NCBI GenBank assembly: GCA_001586965.3
Contig: LUCW03000462.1
Coordinates: forward strand, 1-35,631
Reading direction: 5' to 3'
Length of the DNA: 35,631 nt
From: Sphaeroforma sirkka
Taxonomy: Eukaryota > Opisthokonta > Ichthyosporea > Ichthyophonida
Position numbers and translations under genes: made by a program. Below the pieces are notes generated by a model. The model saw only the letters and a program-made list of their open reading frames with translations. It did not search any database and had not been told where the DNA came from. Of this stretch, positions 11,377 through 23,505 are shown piece after piece (the stretch's first letter is position 1; every line of letters starts with the position of its first letter).

Positions 11377-12197
11377 GACATAGGTACAAATTGCCCAGGA
11401 CGTTGTATTTGCCACTTTCCGATTATTGGCCCCATGAATTGGGGCTAAAGCCACCACAACGGGTTTGTGTGATACGGTTGGTATTAACAACCTCCAGTAG
11501 ATAGCCCCTAACTTATGCTAGAAAATAAAAAAGAACCCCTCAAGGACAGAGAACACCTGCGCATTTCAACCGCTTAATCTAACTTCAAGCTGTGGGATTT
11601 ACAGCAACTAAATTGAAGAACAAAGAGATGAAACCCTAATACAAAAGTCGACATCGGCCAAGTTGCTTATTGGGGCATCAATCAGCTTCTAAGCTTACGA
11701 TGACGATGTTTAAACCCGCACACGATGATGTTCTTTATACCAGTTCAATGGAAGGTTTTAAGAAATAGGAGGGAGTTAAAATGCCACCATACAGTCAGTC
11801 GAAAATGGACTCTCGCTACCTAATGTTGGCGTAGTACGTTCGCTAATATCGTTGGTATCTATGATATATCATTCAGAAAGAAGGTCCTGGACTTTTATCA
11901 ACTATTCCTAATCTCAGCTCGAAATGTGTTCTACTTTCAAAGTGTAGCTTACACGCCACACCACAATTCGATACATGCAAAGTTAGTCTGAAATTATAGA
12001 TTTGAGATTGGGTGCTATTATATAGGAGATGGTATGTATACTACGATACAGAAAGAGATAGTATGTTGCGTATCGAACAGTAAATGGCAGCACGACAAAT
12101 TATCTGTCAAGTACTCCCATATAAATACTGTGATATGTTGTGACAAAAGCCAATTTTGCGACGTTGTGATAGCTTTTCCACGCACATGCGAACAAAC
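11377..12197 (-). other. First intron of member 1
   Basis: Non-coding sequence between the start exon and the first recognised ankyrin exon. I see no further ankyrin motif in it, but a strongly decayed exon could be missed. Confidence 0.45.
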
Positions 12198-12296
12198 CTC
12201 AGGAGAATACTCCGAGTTGACATCGATGCCTTTCTTGAGAAACTCCAGCACCCCTGCAGCATCGCCCTTGCGGCAAGCTGAGGGTATTGAGGCCAT
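12198..12296 (-). CDS. Member 1 first exon, start ATG and ankyrin cap
   Basis: A 99-bp exon begins with ATG at 12296 and encodes MASIPSACRKGDAAGVLEFL then KKGIDVNSE. This is the A-C-R-K-G-D...V...L opening typical of an N-terminal ankyrin repeat. The GTTTGT donor follows at 12197. Member 2 has the matching start at 13776 (MAPIHNLCRKGDVDG), which supports this ATG. Confidence 0.75.
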
Positions 12297-13775
12297 ATAG
12301 ATATAGCATATGATAGATACGTCAATTGTCGTTTACTTTCTTTTCAATATATTTTATTTTGCGATCATGTGCACACTGCGATAGGTGCTTTCTGTTCTTC
12401 TAGTATTTAAATAGCTGAGTGTGATATACATACTCAACGGTGGGTTCTACGCACTACAAATTTTGATTCTAAAAGTCTTCATGGGATAAAGACTGGAACC
12501 CAGGCCTGAGGATGCATGATGTTGAAGGATTTTCATGCTGTTCCATAACGTTGCAATTCAATGCAATCACGTTGGATAAAATTGCGTATAAATACATTCA
12601 GCAGACGTACCGTATATTTGAATAGCGCACGATACGGACAATCAAAGTAGTAGTGTCGCCAAACCCCGTAGATATAGGACATATATCATTTCTCAAACAA
12701 TACACGCGTATACAAACACGGCCCTCTGGACCAGAGTCTCTGCGGAAACCAATGCATGTCCTGAAGAAGGGTTACACGACAATCACACGCGACATACACC
12801 TACATACGGGAACACGCTTAGTATAATGAGAACAAACACACTTAGATGCATAGAACCACCCGAAATGTATAAAGCACACGATATGCACAGCGAGGGACAA
12901 GAGAGTGGAATGATTTACACGAGAGCAATTGCGACCTATTTGTACTCATTGGCATCACACGAGAGTGACACGTTTATTGCATGAGATGCGTCGGGTGTGT
13001 TTAATATTGATCTATTTATTAATAATTTTAAAATATATATGCCGACACTCCCAATTGTCGCTGCTCTGGTGACTGGTGGATTCAAGACACCTAAACTGAA
13101 ACAGGTGGATTAGTACTTGTTCCTAAAAACATTTGCCCGCCAAAACAATAATCGACTAAATGAGGACCATATTTAGGTCTCGTGAGCCTTGATAACGATT
13201 GCTGGGGAATAAACATGTTTCATTTTTTTTTCAAAATTCAAATGTACTGATTTTATTTATGTGTGACTGGTGTGTACAGCTCTCTGATGAATAATAAATA
13301 TTTAATTGCGTGTGGTGTATACAGTTCTCCGGTGAATACAGCTGAGTTGACGTTCTGACGTTAGTACACAATCTAGCGCTCTCTGGAGAGTAAACAGAGA
13401 GGCAGTTGACAACATATAAATGAACGATTAAACAACCTACAACTATAATTGTCAGTATGGCCCTGTGTCACGTTATCTTGGGAAAGACGAGGTCTGACTA
13501 TTACTTACTATGCAGCAGAAATAGCACATATCAAGGGGTGTGCAATGTATATAAAAGTTATGTTACATGCCTGTATAACTCCGTTTAACGAACATCGGAT
13601 CACACAATGTTTGTTTATGGTATCGTGCTACGACTTTTCTTGGCAACAGGGGGTTTTAGACACCTTTTGGAATTTAAACATACTGGTGTGCGTCAAACGA
13701 TGGCTTGTAAATATATAAGACCATATTCTTTTGTATCGCATGAATAAATTTCTTCTAAAGCTGCATTCTATTGCA
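12297..13775. other. Spacer between the two divergent family members
   Basis: About 1.5 kb lies between the start codons of members 1 and 2, which point away from each other. It must hold both promoters if either gene is or was transcribed. No coding region is recognised. Short repeats of a GTATACAG-TCTC-TGAATA-like motif occur at about 13273-13295 and 13316-13340. I cannot assign a TATA box or other element with confidence. Confidence 0.5.
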
Positions 13776-13851
13776 ATGGCTCCCATACACAATTTATGCC
13801 GCAAAGGAGATGTAGATGGGATGCGAAAGGCTTCTGGAAGCAGGCGCCGAT
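13776..13851 (+). pseudogene. Member 2 first exon (ankyrin cap) with frame slip
   Basis: ATG at 13776 opens MAPIHNLCRKGDVDG, matching the start of member 1. The expected helix-2 and turn (LLEAGADVS) is readable only in another frame after about 13827, so a small indel broke the exon. GTGAGC at 13852 is the likely donor. A 13-bp direct repeat lies at the exon end. Confidence 0.65.
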
Positions 13852-14528
13852 GTGAGCTTCGGATGTGAGCTTCGCCGATGAGTGTGATCAAGTGTGTGGT
13901 TAATTAGTCACCTGCTTAAAAACGTGACCTATTTAAACATACATTGACCATATAATATAGACACATATCTTGAGCAAGTTAATCAACACATGACATAGAA
14001 ACATGATATACATCTGTTTTATTGTCTTTCAGGATTCGTGCATATCCGCAGCTCTATCTGATGTCCGTCTTCATTCTTCTCGATATCGTATCATGCCACT
14101 TGTCCGACTTGATTCTAGTAGACTGCGTGTACATGTTTTGCCCTTCATAAGCTTATTTGATTTGAAGAGCTTGTGTGTTGATACAAATGATTTGATCTGC
14201 GGTGATTCCTCACCAACTACACAAGATAACAGAGCTCGTACTCTACAAAATTCAATATAATATTTGAGTCTGAAAGAAAATGCTCTTGCTGTGGGCATGG
14301 GGTAGTGGTGCTGCTTTAAAACAATTATTGCTCTCAAATGTGATCTTTGTCTTTCAATATGACTGCCATATTCTAGTGTGTATTGTTTTCAGTTTACTGT
14401 AGGCTGTCGCTGCTGGTCGATCTCTGCCCTGCACCCTTTTTCTATAGACATTTATTTATATATTTTAGCACACTGGAGAGCGCTGAAACTACTCTCTGCG
14501 TTCTTTATACTTGTACTAGCTTTACAAG

Positions 14529-14621
14529 TATCCACTGTACGCTGCCTGCTCACCGCAATCCTCTGTCGAAGTTGTGCAGCTGCTGCTCGACTGGAATGCG
14601 GAGATTGAGGCCACAGCTGCA
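14529..14621 (+). CDS. Member 2 ankyrin-repeat exon (31 codons)
   Basis: A 93-bp phase-0 exon after a TTACAAG acceptor, ending at a GTGAGT donor. It encodes YPLYAACSPQSS then VEVVQLLLDWNAEIEA. It aligns with the member 1 exon 11374-11276 (shared VVQLLLDW). Confidence 0.75.
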
Positions 14622-15637
14622 GTGAGTCAATACTCGTGTGTTTGGGAGTTGCTATTATGTTCGTGAAGAATAAATGAGCTCAGAGCTCTCGGCTACCACC
14701 AAGTGCTACGGGAAGCCTTCGTTTGCATCAAGTGCACTATTTTTATGGTGATTCTGCAAAGAATAAGATACTCCCATAGTTATGTTATGTGCTATATAAT
14801 ATGGACTGGTTGTGTCTTCGCGTCGTTATGTGACTGTATAGTGGATATATTATACGTGTTGCCGTTCCTAGCTATCAGCACAGCTTTAAATTGCGCGTGG
14901 TTATCTCACACTCTAGTATCGGTTTAGCTGTACACGTCTGTATCTCAACAGCTATTGCTTTATATACATTTATTTCAAACTCGCTGAGCTTTTGTCTGGT
15001 AGTGTACTTGTCAATGTATGAACAATACTATTACAGATGAAACTTGTATTCCACGCAATGTCGAATCTTCTAGTACATGGTTACAATCTATCTTGTTTTA
15101 ACCTGCATATTCTGAAATCATGCTGTTCGTGTGAAATCCATAGTTATATTTTATACATTTACGAAGTGTGTGGCTGCCAAAATGAAATCTATAGTTATTT
15201 CGAGCATTTCAGAAGTGTGTGGCTGCCTGGTACCTGTAGTTTAATATACGTGGCCGTCACAATTGTCAATCTGTGAGTGAATTGATCGTACCTATCATAT
15301 CTGAGGTGTTTTTGGGATTTCCTCTCTTAATTGTTTGGCAGTAGTTCACAACATGGCAAGGACGACTTATTTGTTTTTGCAATGTCCCACTTATCGAGCT
15401 ACGTCGTATCTTGATTTCAAATGGCAGGCTCTTGGGCTATACCACATTTGTGGTTATGGCTTCCTTGGCACTAACTATAATCAACACAGTCTTGGGGATA
15501 TACACGTGAGACGAGCGTCATTGTAGCTATTCCATACAATGTACTACTTCAAAACATAGTCGTGTATGTAAGTCAAAGTTAAGATATGCACGATATAGTT
15601 GATGGCTGACATTGATTACTCTGAATGATCTCCGCAG
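14622..15637 (+). other. Intron of member 2, contains a short tandem repeat
   Basis: Non-coding. At about 15130-15230 an imperfect unit of about 50 bp is repeated twice (TGAAATC-ATAGTTAT, then AGAAGTGTGTGGCTGCC-like). It lacks counterparts of the duplicated ankyrin exons of member 1. Confidence 0.55.
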
Positions 15638-15741
15638 TTTGGTTTGACTGCACTTCACCTTGTCTGCGCCATTTTTTCGAGAATATTGAGATCATGAAGC
15701 TTCTGCTTAGGAATGGTGCCAATATCGAGGCGCAGACTTGG
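15638..15741 (+). pseudogene. Member 2 ankyrin-repeat exon with single-base frameshift
   Basis: After a CCGCAG acceptor the frame encodes FGLTALHLVCA. After a six-T run it continues in another frame as ENIEIMKLLLRNGANIEAQ. The exon is 104 bp, where the member 1 counterpart (8690-8586) is 105 bp, consistent with one lost base in the homopolymer. The donor GTAAGC follows. Confidence 0.75.
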
Positions 15742-17372
15742 GTAAGCCGCACATTTCTCAACTGATTTTACCATCATTTGAGGTCATGTAAATGATAGTA
15801 TATAGAGTTTGAAAATAGGGGTGTGCTGTGTCTGCGGCAGACTTGCATGACTGTGTACTTGTTTGAATAAAGACCTGGTGATTTTAATTCTTAAGTGTTG
15901 CACTTATTTTGCACGCTAGTACATGTGGCATTGAAAGGCACGCATATTCACTAAAAAAATATATAACTGTGTACAGTTACTTCTACATCATCATAACCGA
16001 TCTCATGTTTCTGCCAATTCGCGTCTCATATAGTAAATACTTACGAAGGAAAATTGGTGCCGACTAAACCCACTGTTTTTCATATGTACGTATCCAATTA
16101 ACTTCACTGTGGTGAATATTACCGGTGCAATCAGCTGACGTCTACTACTGAATAAGTGATGCATGTGTCGTCTTACGTGAAACGATGAAATTTATTTGAA
16201 TAAGTTTTGTTCAATGTTACAATTCTTGGTGTGCATATAGCGTGTTTACCACAGTTCAAGCTCGGTGATTGCAATGCAGCTGTTTTGTAATGATAAGACT
16301 GAATTTGTTGACAAGATAGCCATTGTTGTCCTCCGAAGCCGGTTCAATTTTGCACGACTTTTATCCTCGTTGTCTCTTCACATAGGGTAGCCATTGTGAT
16401 TGAATACTGAGCACATGTAAGTGTGGTATTTGCTACGCTGCACTAATGGCCGATGTACTAGTACATATCATAAAACTCACATGCATACACTATTAAAAGT
16501 ACTATCAAGAAGTCAAGCAAGGTTAGATGCGCGTCGATCTTTGATTCTTTGATAGTTCTTGTGCTGTCTTCCTTTCTATTTATTTTTGCTTTTTAATGTT
16601 GTGTCGGTATGCTGACTGTCAAGTGTAACTGTAGCTGTCTGTAAGGTGGTGTCTGTCAGATAATCGGTCTAATTACGCGTGTTGCTTGTTCACGTATCAT
16701 TCTCATCTGTTCTGAGGGGATTGTCTTTGACGTGACCATGTACCTTTATACATTGCGTGAATGGAACGCTATTGTGTGATTAATCTTTTTCAGAGTTTGA
16801 TGAGGCCAACACGTATATTACGGATCCAAAATTCATGAAATTTATAATTACCTTGCGTCAATTTAAATTAGATACCAACATCAGCTACGCCTGTTTGTAT
16901 AGTGCAACTGAAAATGTCAACAATGACTGTTGGAAGTACTTCTATATTTACGAATCAATTGGAATAAGTAATACGGCTCTTCAAGTGGTATTGCTTTGAT
17001 ATGCAGCTGTGTTTGGCGTCTTTGCCAAGTCTTGCATCTGATGGCACTTCTTATCAATCTTATATATATTCTTCCAGCCCAGTGTTTGCCTGGCGCCAAA
17101 TTGTTTCGGTTTTAGTCGGGCAATTTGCATAAATATACTTTTTCTATCTGCAACATAAATTGTCGGTGATGGAATGTTTGGACCCTTTAATCTGAAATCA
17201 GATTTGCCAATCTACCAATGAGATACCAAAATGAATCGAGTGTAGAGTTCAGGTATACACACGTGCAAATTACTGTATTATAACTCCCAGACACACCCTC
17301 ACCTCTATTATATCGTACCATTCGGGACATTAATCTTTATTATAATATTTTTGTATTGTCTATAAACTATAG
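15742..17372 (+). other. Intronic region of member 2
   Basis: No exon recognised. The counterpart of the member 1 exon at 7514-7428 should lie here, but I could not find its TPLH or GAD motifs, so it is lost or too decayed to read by eye. Confidence 0.45.
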
Positions 17373-17450
17373 ATGGGGAAGACTCTACTTGTTTTGTGTC
17401 GAGACAATGATATGAAATCGTACCTGATACAAGCTATCGAGGAGAAGGAA
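17373..17450 (+). CDS. Member 2 linker exon (26 codons)
   Basis: A 78-bp exon between a TATAG acceptor and a GTATGG donor, same length and phase as 6873-6796 and 27069-27146. It encodes GKTLLVLCRDND then YLIQAIEEKE. Its ATG is internal to the gene and not a start. Confidence 0.65.
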
Positions 17451-17797
17451 GTATGGTCCTTATTTTTCGCATTCGCTGGTAACTTTCGAGTAATTCAACC
17501 CAACGTTCTCAACCGTTATGGATTGGTTCTGTGGGCATTTCCATGTAGGTACACACCTGATTTTTATTCCTGCCCGAGGTTTGCATTTTCACTTCACCGG
17601 GCTAGTGTCGACAATAGCGATATTCACGCTGGTTATTAACAATCCACAAGGGACTTCGTATGTTGGCACTGTACTTCTCTGGATACAATTATAAAAGGTT
17701 TTTTGAGGCAGTTGTTATGAAAGGGCTAATTTATATCACAAACTACGCATGTAGGTTTTTCATATGCGTTCTATCTCTATGTCATTAGCGCAAGCAG

Positions 17798-19395
17798 ATG
17801 ATAGCGAGATGCTTTGAATGTTTCCAGAAGGCACAACAGGACTCACTAGTACTGGCCCGGGCGGTGCTGGAGTTAAGGATCCCGACTGTCGAAGAAGGCT
17901 CTGTTTCCCACATACTAGCAGATGCAGCATATGCTACAAGTATACAACTCATATGCGGCAGATACGCCAACCGGTGGTTGAGCTGGTTATGGAATGCTGT
18001 GCTGTATTGCGGGATGTGCAGGCCTGTTCCGCGGTCGAGACCAAGAAAGAAGATGTCAAGGAGGCTGAGATGGCACTCGAAGCCTTGAATACTCTGCGAG
18101 ACAATCACTGAACGCAACGAGTTGAGACAGCGGTGTGTAAAACTGATAGAAAGTGCAATGCAGAATCGACCAGAAGGTCCAGGTGCGACTATCAGAGTGC
18201 GTGCAGCTGAGGTACTAGACAAGTTGCGTATAACGCCGAATGATAAAGTGCCTCGGCATGAATATTTTGATGATTTGCGTAGACTGTGTGACAGCGCGTA
18301 CGCTAGAGGTGAGAATTTTACTGCTGAGTTAGGTCTTATCTCATCTCAAAGTAAGGCGTGCGATGAGGCAGTGGCCATTACGCGTAACGCTCTTCCCAGT
18401 TTGTTATTGCGAGAGTATGGATACGGATCTGGCGCTGATATTTCGTTGCGGGACTGCTTCGATCCATGCATAGCCGCACTGACCGCAGAGATGACCTTCC
18501 TGGAAGGTGGTGCACGGTATCTTATCGAACGCATCAAACTTGCAGGCGTGTTCTCTGCCCTGGAGACTGCATTGGATACAGTGATAAGTTGCTACCGCCA
18601 GAGCCTTGAGCAGGAGTTCGCGTATGAACGCCTGACTGAGCAACATGCTGTGCTGCGTGCGGGACTGACAGCCCCAGATGTCTCGCTTGTACATGAACAA
18701 CACAAGGAGAACATCAGCTTCACCCTCGAACGGAAGAAGTAGGATGCGCGTGTCCCCCTTGCTGAAAATGAGATAAATGATGCAACTTTGCGCAAAGATC
18801 ACGATGTGTGGGAATGGAATACCCAAGATCGAGCGAAGGCTGCTGGCCGCGAATTGGCTGCTGGGCTTCAGTATGCAGGTACATACTATCCTGAACTGCC
18901 GAAAGAACCAAGTGTCATGGCTTGCTTCACGTGGGAGTGTGAGCTAAAGTGTGCGGCACAGGGGCTGATGCGCAACGGTGGCAATATTTAAAACTATCAG
19001 TATGTGAAGATGTTATCGGATAAGAAGGGTCGATTCGTGAGACTCGTCACCGACTTTGAGGGCAAGCACATAGTACTGAAGTCCTACAGCCTCACCACAA
19101 GCGCGCGCTTCTCGTACTTCATGAGGACGTGTAGTAGTTTGGGTGCCCTGCGTGGAGTGATCAATATCGTACCCATCATTGGCATGTTTACTGCGGAGCG
19201 CTTGGTCACGTGCTTATGCACTACTACAGTGGCGGTGATCTTGCGGAATGGTTAAGTGAACACCTAAAGAGAGATCCAAAGTTGTGTCTACGGTCAGCGC
19301 GCCAAGTTGTGGCTGCAGTCGAGAGCTTGCACATTCGGGATATTGTGCACTGCGACTTGAAGCCCGAGAACATAATCTTGACGTTTAAGTTAGAG
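17798..19395 (+). pseudogene. Member 2 exon: helical region plus kinase N-lobe and catalytic loop
   Basis: It follows a GCAAGCAG acceptor. The helical part keeps the family block QPVVELVMECCAVLRDV, read in a frame shifted from the exon start. A roughly 35-bp deletion near 18095 shifts the frame again. The open segment 18122-18742 gives about 200 helical residues, ending at TAG where member 1 has TGG (Trp). The kinase part has HIVLKSYS, YYSGGDLAEW and DIVHCDLKPENI, with TAA at 18989-18991 and a one-base slip near 19200. The donor is GTGAGC at 19396. Confidence 0.75.
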
Positions 19396-19748
19396 GTGAG
19401 CAACATGAAATTCGGAGCCATTTAGCTGCTAGTTATAGTTCATTTTTCGGGTCACGTCTCGTTTCCACGGTAGTGACGTCTGCATATACTTTGAGTTCGT
19501 GGCCTATTGAATCCATGGCCAATTATATATTTGTACTAAATAACTTTTTACGCTTGTATATGTACAATATATTTTTTATCTGTATACTAAACCTGAACCC
19601 TAAACCGACGCATTCTTCTTCACAGGATGCTCGTCCAGTGATGCTGTAGCCAATACTGACAAGTACTGAATCTTGGTTTCATCCTTCACATCCACTCAGT
19701 AATCAGGACAGCAGCCGTGTTTACTATTCTTTGCATTAATATGTACAG
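19396..19748 (+). other. Kinase-domain intron of member 2
   Basis: Its position equals that of the member 1 intron 4947-4623. The donor is GTGAGC and the acceptor TGTACAG. Sequence inside is AT-rich and non-coding. Confidence 0.75.
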
Positions 19749-20360
19749 GCTGTGCTGTGCGACTTTGACGATGTGCGCGACGCAGACTGCACTATAACGA
19801 CTGCGGTAGGAGTGACGCGCAAATTCGAAGCACCCGAGATACGCAGTGGATTAGTGAGTAGGTTTGACAAGAGTGCGGACTACATTCACTCGGCCTGGTG
19901 CTGAAGATCTTTTCAGTGGTGTGAGTGTTTCTGTACTTTTACAGCAGCGACTGACACGGCAGTCACTCAAATGACTCGAAAGCGTCCAACTGAGCGTCCA
20001 ACATTGTCTGAAGTGACAGCTATGCCAATTTTTAATGATCTGCAAAGTGCTCGACTGTGTGGAATTTGCTGTGAGGCTTATGCTGCAGCGGAGAGTCTGA
20101 TGTGTCGCAATGGGCACGTGACATTCAATGGCTGTGTGAATGACTGGTTGAGATATGCCATGGCAAACACGAGTTTCGTCGCTCAGAATGGTGGACTACT
20201 ACCATGTTCAATGCAGATGCATAGGTGTGTGAAGCTGTGGGAGCCAAAGTATATGCGGCCCATGTGCAACAAGCTACTTTCGATGAAACCATGTGTCTGG
20301 TAAGCAGGCCCAAGTTCCGTGAGGAGATTTTAATCGAACAGTAGCGCGAAGCGGCACAAA
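19749..20360 (+). pseudogene. Member 2 last exon: kinase C-lobe and RING-like start, truncated
   Basis: It opens with VLCDFDDVRDADC (DFD at the DFG position) and then EAPEI. A deletion near 19885 removes part of the Asp-Val-Tyr helix region. A 26-base stretch starting GTGTGAG and ending TTTACAG (about 19920-19945) has no counterpart in member 1 and looks like a tiny intron or an insertion. The RING-like block reads LCGICCEAY...LMCRNGHVTFNGC, where the Cys of member 1 VTCNGC is Phe. Homology ends near 20360, before the second zinc block. Confidence 0.7.
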
Positions 20361-21094
20361 TATTCTATTCGCCGCGTTGCGACAAAGAACGTAAACCTAT
20401 TGATTTTAAAGGTATGAGTTCGAATATAAAACTATATATCAATAAAGATCTGGAATTGCACACCGAAATACGTTAGAGCAACCGTTTATTCAACATTGAT
20501 CTGAAACAAAACAAAAAACATGGTATAAATATAGTCTACCTCAGAATGAGTATCTTGATATTCAAAGCGCCTACGAGGGCACTATGAGCGGCTGCCGTGT
20601 CGATGCACTACACAAGGAGATTAAAAAACATTCACGATTACCATAGCCGACAAACATCAGAATCATACTACAGCGGCAACAGAACAATATGCAAGGCACA
20701 TGAGAAACACACAAAAACCATAAGCAGTATCAGATATCAATACACGCAACTATCTCTCAGCTCCTCTATTTTGCACAATTTCTGTTGTATGTATGCAAGA
20801 GCTATTTATTAGAGAACATTTTAAGGTAATTCGGATCCCGAAGGGATTCGGGAGTGCCTTTAGGATCTTGGAGTTTGTCGGGAGAGATCTTATTCTAGTG
20901 TTAAGAATATTTCAAAGGTTGTTTCACGTGAGATGAGGAGGCCCATTCGCTGCAGTTGGATGGGGCTAAAATAGATCATGTCTACCATTGGCGTAGTTCA
21001 CATAGATTCATACAGTTTTAAATCTAAGAAAGGTCACAACTAACTGAACACAGGAGGGCCCCATATTGAATCAGTCATTCGACCAATTTTTTAC
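20361..21094. other. 3' flank of member 2, no gene seen
   Basis: AT-rich, no recognised gene or RNA. It separates the truncated member 2 from the inverted flank repeat. Confidence 0.4.
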
Positions 21095-21765
21095 GCCGAG
21101 AAAAATATTTATTGCCTTATGACTTAGTTCTCTGGTGGTAAACGAATCAAATAATGTCGTCATACTTCATCTTTCGGTCAGCGTTCTAACCGTTGAACGT
21201 GAGGAGTGCGCTATTCACCGCGCACAGAGCCTTGGAACCCGCATTCTGCATTTTTGAGTATACGGAATATATAGAGAAAGATTAGTTTGCAAATACACGC
21301 ATTAACCTGACATTGCAGCCATAAATACATTATCGGTAAAAACAATCGCTCAGAGTGAGACGTATGTTGAGTTGTCGATAGTAATTCGCTCTGAATCCTA
21401 TGCTGAATTGTAAGTGCCATGTAAGCCGAAATTGATTCCGTTGCCTTCTAAAGATCCGACGATGTGTGATACTGGTGAAACCTTCATAATAGCACACATC
21501 CTTTGTCAATAGGGACTACCTGACTTGCAGCATCATAATGACACATTTTGAGACGTAGCTACGACATCGATCATGTTACAGCCATATGTGGTGAACAAAC
21601 TGAGCTATCCGCGTAAGCAGTTCTATATATTGTATGGTATCTCGAATAAGAACACGTCTCTTCCACGATAAAAAGTCTAAAAAAGCATCTACAGTATATC
21701 GGTTACATAAATATTTACAACCTATCAGTTGCATCGCCATAAGAATCTACACGCATGTTCCGTAA
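21095..21765 (-). repeat. Right arm of inverted flanking repeat (pairs with 2340-3000)
   Basis: The reverse complement matches 2340-3000 with conserved order and moderate divergence. With the two genes it makes an inverted duplication of about 9-10 kb per arm centred near 13 kb. No coding function is evident. Confidence 0.8.
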
Positions 21766-22944
21766 TATAAAAATCTCTGCAATAAATAAGACGACAACAG
21801 ATATCTTGTTCAGTCACCTGTCCATATCATACTTGTCACCCTCTACCCATTGGTTTCCACTGTTTACCCCAAAGGAGGCGATATGCATGTCAATAAGACC
21901 ACATACAAGTTAAGATGGATTCATTTTAATCCTTTCATGCACTCGTACCAAATAATTTCATGTAGACTATATGTAGTAGATTATTTAAACAATTCCATTA
22001 AAATGGATATCTCTGGGCTCCATTCTTTTTGTAATTATTATGGGTAGATAGTGAGGAATTAATATATGGATTCTTCAGCTAAACTATGATCCTGAAAAGG
22101 ACCAAACCAGGTAGTATTGTACAGAGATTTTTACCTACAATTATTGATTCGCAGTACATGAATTCTCAAGCCATGACATGTACCTATTGAATTCATCTCA
22201 TCGATCTCAATATTTTATCATCGAATGAGATATAGCAAGACAGTTTAAGCGAGCCCACAGATTATGTGTGAAAGGTAAAGGTAAAACCCACCAGCGGCTG
22301 CTTTAAATGCCCGTGATATGAAGATAAGTTCCGTATGGCGCGTCATAGAGGGCAAGGAGAGATTCGATCAAACAATTTACTTGCTTACAAGTATGAACTT
22401 GAATGAAAACTTTTAATGCCTTAATGTGTACGTCCAGACTCCATGTCGCTGCAATGAAATACATACCTAATCATTCATATCAAACACTTTCAACATATTT
22501 CTGCATGGGGAGCCGTTTATCTAGTTTCCGTCGCCAAGAAAGCAACCATACGCAACTATACACAGATCCCTGTACAGGGTTCTTCGAATAAAAGTACATG
22601 TCATAGTTAAAGGCCTGTGCGCTAGTATTTGACGACTGTAATGAGAAAAACAAACTATATGAGATCGCACACAGGAGCGTAATAGACTTGAGTCAGTACA
22701 TTTTATCGTTCACAATATTTATTCGCGGTCGGAAAGCCGAGACTACTAAAGTAAAGGTGATACCCATAGTCAATCCGCACTGCACTGCTCTTAGCAACAT
22801 AAGAAATATGTAAGTTGACGACTCTGACAAATCAAACGAAGAAATTTCTGCCACAGAAGGTATTGCTCATATTGCACAAGGTATATGTTGGATGTTGTGC
22901 GCCGGGCTTGGCACTCAGGCAATAGATGTCTGGCACAGACTTGT
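21766..22944. other. No recognised gene
   Basis: About 1.2 kb of AT-rich sequence without a convincing frame, RNA or repeat. Confidence 0.4.
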
Positions 22945-23505
22945 ATGTACCCTCTGGCTTCAGCTGGTTCAGAAGTGGCTGTACCCGTTCTGCAAGCTTT
23001 TGCTTGGCCATTTCATCCTGTTTGATCGTACCACAGTACTTCTTCAGTTACTGCGATCGCTCCTCACGCTTAATTTTGTAAGACACATCTAAAGCGTTAT
23101 AAACCCTTCCCGGGTTAGGATTATGAGGACATTTCAGCACATGCGCATGCGTTTTCCGCCCAAAGGCTCTCTAGCAGAGAGCACAAAACTCGTTGCTACC
23201 ACGCGGACACGCATCACAGGTTAACGAAAAACAATTTATGAAAGACTCGTCAAGTACATGGCCCATTTTTAGACATCTCAGTGTCAGTATCTGGTCGGCT
23301 ATATGGTGAAACTTCACGCTCTTATTCGATCAATAGCTCTTCCCGTACTTCAGACTTATTTACCAGGCACATGGCTTCGTCGAATACACTATTTTCGACA
23401 TGGGCGGCGTCCTACACTTTCTCACACCCATTCATCTGCATTGAACAGGAAAGTAGTCCAGCATTCCGAGTGATGAAGCTCGAAATAGTGAGGTCAGATC
23501 CGAAT
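22945..23505 (-). pseudogene. Member 4: 3' fragment, RING/RBR-like C-terminus only
   Basis: The minus strand aligns with member 1 from about 4110 to 3530. It keeps the region around the second zinc block but has a TAG (23173-23171) in place of the Trp after the FCxxC motif, and small deletions near 23320. It also retains a Cys codon where member 1 has the TGA at 3619, and continues about 30 codons further in frame, which defines the ancestral C-terminus. Upstream gene sequence is missing, so this is a truncated copy. Confidence 0.75.

Larger units (their letters stand above)
13776..20360 (+). pseudogene. Member 2: inverted duplicate of the ankyrin-kinase-RBR gene, truncated
   Basis: On the plus strand the exon order mirrors member 1: start exon (13776-13851), ankyrin exons (14529-14621, 15638-15741), 78-bp linker exon (17373-17450), helical plus kinase exon (17798-19395), kinase intron (19396-19748), and a kinase C-lobe plus RING exon (19749 to about 20360). 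Homology to member 1 stops at about 20360, before the second cysteine block, so the RBR C-terminal part is absent. Disablements include frameshifts near 13830, 15665, 17900, 18095 and 19200, TAG at 18740-18742, TAA at 18989-18991 and a small deletion near 19885. It is a clear pseudogene unless several of these are sequence errors. Confidence 0.75.

Noticed and set aside
13449..14337. Several short ORFs of 75-90 codons in the divergent region and the first intron of member 2
   Set aside because: No motifs, overlapping on both strands, and lying in intron or spacer of the family gene.
17785..18222. Minus-strand ORF of 145 codons
   Set aside because: It is the antisense shadow of the member 2 helical exon.
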